Origin: Nectonema munidae
Taxonomy: Eukaryota; Nematomorpha; Nectonematoida; Nectonematidae
Length of the DNA: 64,000 bases
NCBI GenBank assembly: GCA_030549495.1
Contig: JAUIRK010000627.1
Location: 62,001-126,000 of the forward strand
Direction of reading: 5' to 3'
The position numbers were made by a program, and so were the translations under genes. Position 1 is the first letter of the stretch; every line of letters starts with the position of its first letter. Below are positions 11,451-23,200 of this stretch, piece by piece. The notes beneath the pieces were generated by a model that saw only the letters and a list, made by a program, of their open reading frames with translations, was not told the DNA's origin and ran no database searches.

Positions 11451-14030
11451 CTAAGCAATATATATTTTATATTTATTTTTTTGAAAATTATATACTTTGT
11501 GAACATGTTTGAAAATTGTCTTTCTCCTATATTGATTTTAAAATGATACGTTTTGGAGTTTTTTTATCCTATTATATAACTGTTCCTCACTTCTTTTTTT
11601 GCCTTATAATTATTATCTGGATATTTTCTCTAATTTTTTATATCATTTTTAAGTCCTGTTGTAAATATGAATTTTGTATAGTGTTCCTATTTTTTTATAG
11701 GTGTGACAATAACCTATTTGGTTTGATCCACCATGCTGTATGTTATTATTCTTATTCTTCCTTTTTTTATTAAATAAATAAATAAGTATTTTTATTGATG
11801 TTTGTTTTATTTTGTATACCTATAATTTTGATTACCCAAAATTAATCCTCTTATTTTTATTTCCTGAATCGCTGATTTCTCATTGTGCCTGAAAGGATTT
11901 TAAATATTTTTTTGGATACATTAATTTAGCTAATTTGTTTATCTTCTTTAAGATTGATATAAGTTGATATCTTAAAAAATTTAGCAAGATTAAAAGCTTC
12001 ATTATTTTCTAGTTACTTATTTAGCCTTTCGAGCACCATGATTTTCAAAAAATTTCTTCTCTTTTCTTCTTTTTAAGTTTTTAATTTTAAAGCGGACGAT
12101 TTATATTTCTTGCTACCACACTGGTGCTGTACTCCCCTCAGAGGGTTAATATTAAAATATTTTATGTGCATACAGCTCAAAAGCCTATATTTCCAAAAAT
12201 TGTTACATTTATAATCATGTCTGGATCAATAAGTTTATATCTCTAGGGAATTAACGACACAAAATGTAGCAACTTGATAGAATATCGGACCATATTTTAG
12301 GGATGGTAAATATCCCGGTTTTCTGAGATTGTAACCGAATGCTCTCAAACGGAATTTTGGTGGAAATAGAAGAATATTCATTTTTAATCACCTATTTTAA
12401 AATTGTAAAAGAGGGCGTTGAGAAGTCTAGCTCAAAATAGGATTAATTAATTACCTTTTGTTGTATAAAAATTACTTTTACTTTCATGTGTTTTTCGTAT
12501 TATATTTCTCTATCGTTAATTTTTCTCTATCGCAACAGATGGCAAAGAATCTAGAGTTTATGGTATTTGAGTTAACTTTTTCCAAGAAGACAAAAAATAT
12601 AAAACTTTAAATCATTGAAATAAGTCTACTTTCTTTTTCAACTAAATTTTATAGAGGCAGGCGACTTTTATTACTTGCCACACTTGTCCTCAAGGGTGTT
12701 AAGAGTTCACTTAATGGAGCAATCAAAAGTGGTCTTCATGACCATGTCTCGATTAATGGAGGTCGAATAAGCTTAACCCATTTTAGACCAATGTTTCCAA
12801 AGGGAGAGCAGACAAACTCCTACTTTCAATGAAATTAAATAAGAATTACTAAGGTCGCCTGCTTTCCTTCCTTGTAAATGGTTTAATTTGGATTACTTTT
12901 GAATAATTGAAACTTAAACAGGTACCCGTTTAACTCTTTAAGGACTAAAAATTTTAATACTAATCCACTTTTTTCAATTGATTTTATATAATTTAGTTCG
13001 AAATTACGTTTTTTTTAATTCTAGATTGTCTTTTTAAGTTTTAAATGATATTTTTTGTCAATTCTATTTAGTATTTCAGAAAGGCCATTTAGAATTTAAA
13101 TACGACAATTTAACATTTAAAAAAAAATTTAGAATTAAAAAAAGACAATTTAGAGTTTAAAGAGAAGACAATTTAGAATTTAAAATGGTATATTTAAAGC
13201 ACACTATTTTTAAAGTATACACAGAAGTTACTTTCACGGGAAGTTGCTTACGATTTCAATCTTATATTACCCTTATTCCTTCTTTGCATGTGTTATACGT
13301 TTACATCCTTGCTATTTACACACCATCACTCACAACATTGTTCATTACTCGTTTATTCGTTGAGCTTGTCTTTTTTCTTTTTTTATTTCGTAGTTATTTG
13401 AAATTGGACGACAATAAACATTCCTCACAACTCATTATTATCGTTGTGTTAAGAGATTCTGTCGAAGTTTTTTATTTTTGTTTCTGGGTTTGAGTATAAA
13501 AGTTATGAATAAAATTTTAAATTATTAAAATCATGAATTATTAATTGGAATTTAATACTATCATAAAAAATTTTGCACTTTCACATAACCATGAAAAAAT
13601 GAATAATAGACATGGCAAATTCAATGAATTTATTAAAGAAGGCAAAAATTCGCCTACGCCAACGAGCAAAATATACCAGTAAATTCCTTAATTTTTATTT
13701 CAATCAAATAAAAAAAATTATTCGGATGATAGGTCTTAATGTAATCATTTTAAAAATGCTGGATCGAGACAATTTTTTATGTCTCTCAAACGCTGATTTA
13801 AATGACCGTTTATCAATATACAATTTTGATTCCTGTAATTTTAATCTCGTTTTTGCATGGGGAATCCGATTGCATATGAATTTATAATGCAAAAATTGCC
13901 CTCCCAACAAATCCCATTATTAAGCGCTTTTTATATAACGAAATTTAGTTTGATCAATTTAAGAATTGGCATCTCAGATGCTCACTCATTCTTTAGTTGA
14001 TACGATTTCTCATCTTTTTAAGAGTGTATG
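11450..14030. other. AT-rich intergenic DNA with one TTAA-flanked MITE
   Basis: No gene recognised. Holds the MITE at 12773-12886 and an A/T-rich block (about 13005-13185) of repeated AATTTAGAATTTAAA and GACAATTTAGA motifs. The 102-codon ORF at 13185-13493 has no recognisable domain. Confidence 0.4.
12773..12886. mobile_element. TTAA-flanked MITE (piggyBac-like family 1), copy 1
   Basis: TTAA at 12773-12776 and 12883-12886 bracket a ~106-bp sequence starting CCCATTTTAGACCAATGTTT and ending in the imperfect complement GTAAATGGT. Same family as 42491-42607 and 49212-49328. Confidence 0.6.
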
Positions 14031-14035
14031 TATTG

Positions 14036-14145
14036 GTTAGGACGCGTCAGTAGGATGCCTACAATCTTGCTTTGAATCTGGAAGATCTCTAGTTCCAATC
14101 TCAGCCTTTCAACTTCAATAAAGGTTCGATACCTATCCTGCCAAT
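14036..14145 (+). repeat. tRNA-like SINE head
   Basis: TGGTTAGGACGCGTCAG resembles a pol III A box, and AGTTCCAATC about 60 bp later a degraded B box, followed by CAATAAAGGTTCGATACC. The intervening sequence does not fold as a functional tRNA by eye, so a SINE fragment is more likely. Confidence 0.4.
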
Positions 14146-14149
14146 TTGG

Positions 14150-17067
14150 CGAAATTGCTTTTAATTGTATTTTTTTCTAGAAATTTTATCAATGTATTCA
14201 TTTTTATATTTTATATCAAAATTTGGATCAACTCCTTTAGTACCAATCTTCCCAAAGGAAGCGCAGAGGAATTCTTGTTTTATATAGGATTTCTGAAGCC
14301 GTCTGCATTCCCTATAGAAACATTCGCACTAAATGAGCTGAGAGTACTTTTTAAGCAAAATTATCATTATAATTTTTATTCATAAAAAAAACAGCATATA
14401 AACGTTGTAATGTCTCTAAAGCCAAATTGAGGTCACTTCTTTTCAGGATATTTTTCAAATTTCAAAAACATTACCCACAATTTATCCAACATGTGCTGCA
14501 CGCAATTAAACTACTTTTTTCATTAAAGTCTTCTTCAAAATGTGCACAAATCGAGCATACTGTTTAATTGTTGGTAAAAACATTTATCACTATATTTCAT
14601 CAAACTATTTACATTGTAGGTACATGATTCAACATTTTCTAGAACATCGATTTCGGCCATGTTTCTTTTAAAGTTGATTAAAATGATTTAATTGGATACA
14701 CTAACTTTTGTGTGTGCACTTTTGAATAAAAAATATTTATATTTCTTTTTAGATGAAAGATTATGAATTTAAAATGATGTCGTCTTTTGATAAAAATTCA
14801 AGTAATTTTTCAATTTCAATACTTATTATTAGCGCACACGTTTTTCACTTTTTTCATCGCTAAAAATAAATGTTTGTTGGCGCAGGCAAAGCGCATTGTG
14901 ATACTTGCACGTAACTTATTTCGTTTAATGAATGATGGACCAAAGAATTTAGCGTGAAGGCCCCTTACCAAATTTTGTTGACTTCTTTGTGTGGTATATT
15001 GCTTATTTCAGGAATAAGTAATATATCATCTTCATTTTTGCGTATTCAGCATTCTAAAGTTTTTTTTTTAAATATATACTGAAGAAAGCATTTACAATTG
15101 TATGGAATAATATAAAATTGTCTAAAAAAATTTTTTGACTCAGTAAGCAAATTTGCTAGCATTTCAAGTGATATGATGTTTCTACAAAAATGGAGGAAAT
15201 TCTAAAAAAAAAATATATGAAAAAGGTAAAAAAGTTATTCAATTCGAATTATAATTTGGATTAGGGCAATGCGATTTTTGTTCCTGACTATTAAGTATTA
15301 TTTCCAAACTCTTTTTTTAAAACAATAATTTTTTTTATGGCTTACTAAATCGCTCACTATATGAAGTAAAAAAATGGCGGAAATCTTTCACCTTTCAAAC
15401 TTTGATTTGAATTCTTCGTTCTATTTAAGTTAAATTATCACTTCCTCAAAATTTTCTTCTACAGTGTCCCTCCGGATTTATTACACATTTTTTCATTTTG
15501 AGTTTAGAAGCCTTTAACTCTGAAGAATATGTGATCTTTCAGCTTAGATTTATGACTGTAAAAATTTTTCTTTGATTGCCATTTTTACTACATTAAATTT
15601 TTATGTAAAAAATATTTGAATATTCGTTTAAACAACGTCTAACTATTTTATTTATTTTAAATGTTTTCCATTTTTTTGGCTGTTAAAACAAAAGCACACT
15701 GTTTCATATTCCAATCAAATATGTTGATTGATGCAATTATTATTATCCTAAAAATGATAGTTTGACGAATCTATCAAAGTTTAAAGCAATTTTTCCTTAT
15801 TTCAAATAAAAATCCTGCAATTTTTCTAACTAATGTAGATAAAATGGCGCCTAGACTTCATAAATAAAAGATGTAAAGAAAATAAATTGATAATAAATTA
15901 AAATGGCGTTGAGACTTCATAAATAAAAGTTGTAAGGAAAATAAATTGATAAATTGAAAATAATACATCTGAAGAAGGTCATAGTGACCGAAATATTATT
16001 GCCTGTATTTTGTTTTAAATAAAAGATTTACTCAACGTTTTCAATTTATTTTCTAACTAATATTTTTAATTTGAATAAAATCTTATTTTTACCCAAAAAA
16101 AGAGCATTTTATGTTAGGAGATGCCGCGTAAATTGACTATAAGATCCGTAATGTATTACACTCCTAATCATCTGACTTATTGAAGTCATATATGACAAGT
16201 TGCAATCAGTTAATGCTTTTTAATTACGAACCCACTGATTCTGATGTTTAACTGTAGTTGACGATGAACCTTTGAGAACATCTCACGACTATATTACATT
16301 CGTGCGTGAGTTTTATCCAAAAAATGCTGAGAAAAGCAATCCAAATGTGAATATTGCAGTTCAAATGTTAAAATACACCTTTGCCTTTTTTCATGTAAAT
16401 ATAGAAAGCAAAGTTTTGATCTTACGTTTTCATGTCTCGATTCACCTTTCCATTGTTTATATCAATTCAAAACATTGATTGACACACGTGTAATTTCTCT
16501 CTCCTAAATACACTCATACATCATTAGCTTTATTCTATTACGCTGGTCTTTCTTCTTGCTTCAATCGCCGCAGAGATTTAACTATTGGAACTTGTTGTTT
16601 TCAACATGTTCTCTAAAGGGCCATACCGTTTCTTCAAATGGATTGAGTATCGGAATACCCTGGTCTTTTTTACTCTTATTGCGTATGTGCATAACGGCCT
16701 TAAGACTTCGCTTGGAAGTGTTTATGGAAAGATGACAATCTAAATGATTTCTAATCTCTGTAAATCTGTGCTATGGATATCATGAATTAATATACCCAAG
16801 ATTTAGCATACGCATCGTTACCTACTTTTTATATCTTGATTGGCAAGTCAGTAATAAACACTTGACCCAGCTGCAAAATTTCTTTCAGACTTTCAAATGA
16901 GAAAAAGTAATATATATATATCAAAAGGTATGCTAGCAATATTATATAAACGTCAATAATATATCATTTGTATTGAATACATGTAATAATGAAATTCTCA
17001 TAAGATTCAGTATACACTTTTATCAATTCTATCCATAAAATATGCTTTATTTTTTTTCTTGCTTAAG
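14150..17067. other. AT-rich DNA 5' of the first ENT exon found
   Basis: No gene recognised. The missing ENT start exon may lie here or further upstream. A diverged MITE-like copy (about 14228-14330, TTTAGTACCAATCTTCCCAA) and the cluster at 15841-16053 are the only structured sequences noticed. A 45-codon open stretch from the ATG at 16606 has no recognisable family. Confidence 0.35.
15841..16053. repeat. Small repeat cluster with hammerhead-like core
   Basis: Two direct copies of about 59 bp (15841-15899, 15900-15955; AAAATGGCG...GACTTCATAAATAAAAG) are followed by CTGAAGAAGGTCATAGTGAC CGAAAT at 15969-15994. Arms GAAAATAAATTGATAAATTG (15937-15956) and GTTTTCAATTTATTTTC (16037-16053) are partly complementary and bracket the core. 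The arrangement resembles ribozyme-bearing retroposon ends; see findings. Confidence 0.5.
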
Positions 17068-17224
17068 ACGGCAATTCAAACCACAAGGATGGAGATATTT
17101 GCGAAAATTTGCTTTCGCCAGATAAGAGCATCGAAACCTCTTTAGGATTTGGCTGGGAGGATCGCAAGAAATCTGCTGGAAATGGAATCGATAATCCTTC
17201 TTCCTTCACAATCCCTAAAGATAA
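17068..17224 (+). CDS. ENT exon A: hydrophilic cytosolic N-terminus
   Basis: Acceptor TTGCTTAAG precedes 17068; donor GT is at 17225. It encodes a polar, charged segment (DGNSNHKDGDICENLL... then FTIPKDK) with no membrane helix, as expected before helix 1 of ENT proteins. It begins with two bases of a split codon and ends with AA of a split Lys codon completed by G at 19395. It contains no in-frame ATG, so the initiator lies in an unidentified upstream exon. Assignment rests on the perfect phase join to the helix-1 exon and on the family-typical '...PKDKY' boundary. Confidence 0.8.
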
Positions 17225-20200
17225 GTATTGACGCTTAATATATTATTATTCATTGTGTTTTCACTTCTACCTTTTTTACATCAAACGATTTACATCCTAT
17301 TTTGATTAACCCGTCTAAATGATTGCACACATTTTCACCCTCGAAGAACTTCTGCTTTTAAGGCGCCAAATTTGAAAGCAATCAGAAATCGGAATATCTC
17401 ATAACAAAAAGGTCTACACTGTTCATCGGATAAAAATTACAGCAAGAATTTTTTAAGCATATCATATAGATTAATAAATCATGATCATAAATTGATAGTT
17501 TAGTTTTGAGCGATCATCACCGAAGTAATAGAATGTATGGGAATTGTGTAGATTTGCATTCTCATTCATCTTGCAGTTTTGAATGTTGCCTGCTATATAA
17601 ATCTTTGTAGCATACTCTTTGTTATGGAAAAATTTAAGTGTTCCATTATGCACGTTTGAACTTTTGTTCTTTTCTATTTCTTCTATTAACTCTTGAATAT
17701 TTGAAATTAGTTTCATCGCGTAATTTTATTGTACAGTGGAACCTCGGTTTTCCAATGTCTCGGTACTTGCACGATTCGGTTATCGACCAAAAAAACCGAG
17801 CCAAAATTGTTTCAATTTTCGAACAGAATTCGGTATTCAGCCAGCTGCCAAACACGTGATGAAGGCAATTTTCAAGGAATAGTAACACGTAGAAATAATA
17901 ATTAATTAATAAGTTTTAATGTTACATAGAAGAGCATTACAATCTTCTTTCATTAACACACATGAACAACACTGGCTTCCAATATTTATATAAAACGTAC
18001 ACATAGAATGACAAATCATACTTTCATCTTTTATAATTTACACTTGTCACGTGCGTTTTCTTTCTTTTTCTCTTAGTAGGTAACAGCTTATAAAATGACA
18101 TTTTTATGACATATTATTTAGATACAGTGCTAATCATGTCTTCTAAAGAAAATATAAGTGACGGTGACAAAGGAAAGCGAAAAACTAAGAGTGTAACACT
18201 AGAAGTAAAAATAATGAAAAAAATAGTAATGATGAAGAAAAAGATGAGGATAGAAATGTTTCAAGTGCTCAAATTAAAGAAATGATTTCAAAATGGAATG
18301 AGATGTGATACTTTGTAGAAAAGTATCACCCAAAAACGGTGACTACAAACAGAACAGTAAACATGTTCATTTTCAATGACAATGTGATGACTCATTTTAA
18401 AAAATATTAAAGAGCTGACAAAAACAACAAACGCTCGAAAAATTTTTAGTGAAAAGGACAGTTACTCGAAAGCAAATCCTACCTGAGCCGAAAAAACAAA
18501 GATGAGTTGTAGAACAAAATGAAAACTGTGATTCCGAAAAAGTTACTATAGAAGAGGGCTCTACTTCTGGGTAGTGACTTGCTCTGTTATTCACTTGTAC
18601 GTTATGAATAAACATTTTTCTTTAATTTTTTCTTATAGTCTTAACTTTGGTTTTTGACGATGATTTGTGTGTAAAAAGTCCTACATACATGATCAGTACA
18701 GTTGATTTGGTGTTTGAGAACACTTTGTAGGAACGAATTGTGGTTGAAAACCGAGGTACCCCTGTATTTGTTCAGTAAGTACCCATCTAACGCGTTAACG
18801 ACCAGAATAATCGAACGATATCTAATGTAAGACAGAAGATTTGTATTAAAAAGAATTAATGAATGCAAACGAAATCAACATATGTCAACTGTGGTCGATA
18901 ACCAGTTAAATTGTGTTGGTGTATTGAATAAAGATGAAGACACTCATTTAAATTTAGTATCCCTTAGTATTAGTGAAACCTTTTTATTATTTCTTTCCCT
19001 CGGTTGTAAGAAATCTGCAAGATGATGAAATGTCTATCATTTCTTCGTAAAAAATGGTTCACATTTTGAGAAAAATTTTAGGGAGTTAAATTTTAAAAAT
19101 ACAGTATCCATTTTCTTTTCATTTCAATTCAAACGTTTTTACGAAGTTGCCGAAAGTTCGCCTCGAAAGTCTTTTTGCTCGAGTTCCACCCCTCGTTTCA
19201 CCGGTGAGTGGTTCATATGGGCGCGGGATACGTTTGCAATTCTTTAAACCCGCTAACGATCAGAATAATCAGAGGATTTGCATTAAACTATTTTTGTAAA
19301 GTCGACAATAGTGGACTCTACTCGCTAATCTGTTGATCAACACTTCTTTGTTTCATATCTTTAAAGACTTTTAAAGCTTTCACTTCTTTTTTAGGTATCA
19401 TTTTGTCTTCATCATTCTCTTGATACATGGGATTGGTGTTTTGATGCCGTGGAATTCTTTCATTAATGCAAATGATGTAATAATTATTTTTTATGTAATT
19501 GAACACGTTATCTGTATTATAAAGCCTTATTTATATATACCATTTTTGCTCTATTTTTCTTCTTGCAATTCTTAATTGTCTTCTTAAAATTCAAGCTAGA
19601 AAATGATAAAATAGAATTGTAAAAAGACAAAATAGAACTAAAAACGGTATATAACCCTGCCCATAATAATTCCTTGTGTTACCCAGTTAACGACCACCAG
19701 TAACACAGCACAAAAGCATCAAAAATTAAAATTTCAACTATTAAAAGATATAACTAAGGAGCAAAAATGAAAAAATAGTTTCCAGTAAAAATGTTGACTC
19801 GTCTAAATATGTCTATATTCGTCGACTCTCCTCATAACCGGTTAAATATTGTTTATGTTAGATCAGCATTGCGCTAGATATGTTTTGAGGACCAGTGTTA
19901 CACCGGTGTACTTTGAAATGAAAGTCCTTTATCTTAAGTATATATATATATATATATGTAAAATCTCATTGTAAAAGAAGGAAGACGATTAGTCATAAAA
20001 ATTCTGCTCCTCAAAGGGTTAAGAAATGAAAATTGCCTAGTTTAAAAACCGCTTTCTTTTTCACTGAATTTTTATATAACGTAAGCCCATTGTGTCTGAA
20101 AGGGTTAAACCCTGGATTCACACCGATTTTATATGCAGTGAAACCTTCATTAGTGAATACTCTTTCAGTCTCAATTTATTCTTTTAAGCTAAACTAATTT

Positions 20201-23200
20201 TTGAACACTTCAATATAATAAAGGCTTTTATTGATTCCCTAGTAGGGTTACAGTGATAAGCAAATTGGCCGATAACCGATGATCTTTAAATAGGAAATAC
20301 ATATGGGCCAATATATAATATATCTAACATATGTGAAGTCAAAATGACCCAAATTAACATATAATCATCGCTAATTTCAATAGAAATGGGTTTTTTCAAT
20401 TAAATACTTCAAGTATTCATTAAGTTTTCTGTTTTTAACGTTATGATAATGAAGCATTTAAATTATAAATTATAATTTGGCAAATACTTAATTTAGTAAT
20501 GATTTTTTTGGAGTCGTTTTGAGTCCTGCGATGTTGACTTATTGATATTAAATGTTATCATCCTATTTACTCTTTTTGCGATCATACAATCTCTTCTATG
20601 GTAGTATAACTCGTTAACAACCAGAATAATCAGATGATATCTAGTATAAAGCAGAAGATTTGTATTAAAAAGCATTAATAAACGCAGACTATTTCTTGTT
20701 TTTTGTTTTGAAATTCAATTGATGTTAAACAATGCTTCAAAATTATATTTTATTGTTCTTAGTTTTGTTTTTAGCTTGATTCACATCTTAAAGCCGAGGC
20801 TAATAATTTGTTCATCTTTACTTTCTGTCCTTGTTAAAATAAGATGAATACAACTTGATGCTATAAATAGAGATAAACGATCTCAAATTAATATATGTAT
20901 ACTAAAATCGCATAATTGCAAACTCACTCAATATAAACGCTTCAATAGTATGCACCAATGTGTCCATTCCCCCTGTACAAAATTAACGCGTAAATTTGAT
21001 GTTTTATAACGAGCTAGCTTTTGTATTACTTATGTAATAGCTACTCTTTAGTAGTAAATCTTCTTCGTAGGCTAAAATTGTGAAGAAGCATATCGTTTAC
21101 ATAAAAATTTTAAAAGCAATGCAAGCATTTGTTTCTCATACTTTTGCATACGCTTGCGTAGACACTTTGATAAAGCAATAAATCATATGTTCCGTATTCT
21201 TTTTTCACTATTATATTCTTTTAGACGAAATGACTTTTTATTTATAAGACGAACTTGCTAATACAAAAATCTAGCTTTTACATTTGCTGTTATACAGTTA
21301 ATCAATCTTTAGTGTCGCTTTATAACGGAGCATGCGATGGTGGAGATGAATATGCTTTTGTTATAAAAGCCATTATTCTTTTGTACTAATACATCAGCAT
21401 AGATAAAACGAAAATTTTTATTTAAATAATTATATTCTTTATTTTTAAATCGTTCAATTTTTTCCCCTTAAAATTGTTTTATAGAGGTACCTACTTGTTC
21501 TAATTGCAAAATTTTGATATTGACACAAAGTATAGTGCCATTACTGCTCTTGAACTAAATGTAAAATTAAAATCAAAAATAGCTCATGATTTTAAAGTAC
21601 CCTATACTAACCTGACTGAAATCTTTGGATAAAATCAAGGATTCTTATGACAAAAGTTGAACAACGCGTAAAAGAATAAGAAAGAGTCTTTGCCACACGA
21701 TGTTGAAGGGACTCTTTTTTTTGTTTCAAAACATTCTTGTTTCTAGGCCTTTACTTTTGGGTAAAGCCCAAAAATTTACCTTTGACTTAAATCATCGCGA
21801 ATTTAAATGCAGTTAGGTTTTGATTTACAGGTTTAAAAAACCTATTCATCTTTTCACCATATGCTTATTCTAATATGAAGCCAAAAAATTCAATGATATC
21901 ATTGGCTGTGAATATCAAATCGGATAATTTTATTGACGGGTTAAAGGGCTAAGATACATTTATAATAATAAACAAAATTACTCGTAAAGTTATGTTACCG
22001 GTTTATTCCGAATTTATCAATCTATAGATGTCTTAGATCGATAAGAATGTGTGTGAATGATATTAGGAATACGAACAAAGAAATAGAAACACAGTCAGAC
22101 GGATATAGGAACCGATATGTATTGCCTCATCCAATTAAAATTGCTTGCTACGTTACTGTATATGGTAGGATTGGTATTTATGCATTATATATAATTATAT
22201 AAAATGATAGATATGCGCATACACAAAGAAATTAATCGGCAATCTTTTGGGAGCTTCAACTTTCAAAGGATATGTATCGAGTTCAATAGGTATCTTTTCA
22301 AAAAGTTTGTTTACAATATAGTCTTAGTAGCAATAATAATAATAATCATTATTATAATTTTTATTGGTGATTGACATATTTTAAGTGCTGTTATATAAGA
22401 TACTAGTTCAGTTAAAGACAATTTTTTAAACTAGCCTTCTTGAGATTTTTTGAAATTCCTTCTTCCTATATAGTTTAGAGGGCTTTTTGTTTCGTTTTTG
22501 ATATTTCATCCTTAGTGCTCACCAATCGACAAAAAATAGCATGCTTTAAATTATATAAAAAAACTTTTTGAAACCATAGCAGACAATTTGTTTTCAAAAC
22601 ATGAGCCTTTAGAAATTCCTAAAGTTTACTCTAAGCCTCAATGGTTAAGGAATTTTTGCAATAAATAGAAAATTTCACCATTGTATTCTCATGAACTATT
22701 TATATTTTACTATAATTCTTGTTTTCTTTAACATATTTTCACAATTTACCTTAAAAAGGTGAATAAATGTTTATCAATTCATTTTTCAATAAAAAGAAAC
22801 ATATTTTCTCATTTTTTCCCCTTAAAAATGATAGATTATCATTTTTTATGTAAAATGTTCATTTTAAAATGATTATTAGAGAATTTTTTTATATCAATTT
22901 TTCTTCAAGAACTTAATAATTCAAAAAATTTTCACTTAATTTTTAACCACCATAGTGATACCATATGTGGTTATGGACTTAGCTAAAAGGGTCTTTTTTT
23001 CTAAAAAAAAAAACGTGCGCACAATATTGAATATGTCATCTTTGCTTATATCAAAAAATATAAATGGAATATTGTCTATTAGTGATATGACGATAAATGC
23101 CGGATTCGTGAGAGTTGTGTTTTTTTAAATATTCTTCCAATATCTCGTCTCGATTTTTTTTATTTTTGGGAGTATTAGTAACATCAAAAAACCCATTTTA

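Noticed and set aside
13185-13493. 102-codon ORF
   Set aside because: Hydrophobic low-complexity product with no family, no splice context and AT-driven composition; probably chance.
16606-16743. ATG-initiated 45-codon frame as the ENT start exon
   Set aside because: It has no donor in the phase required by the exon at 17068 and its sequence is not ENT-like.
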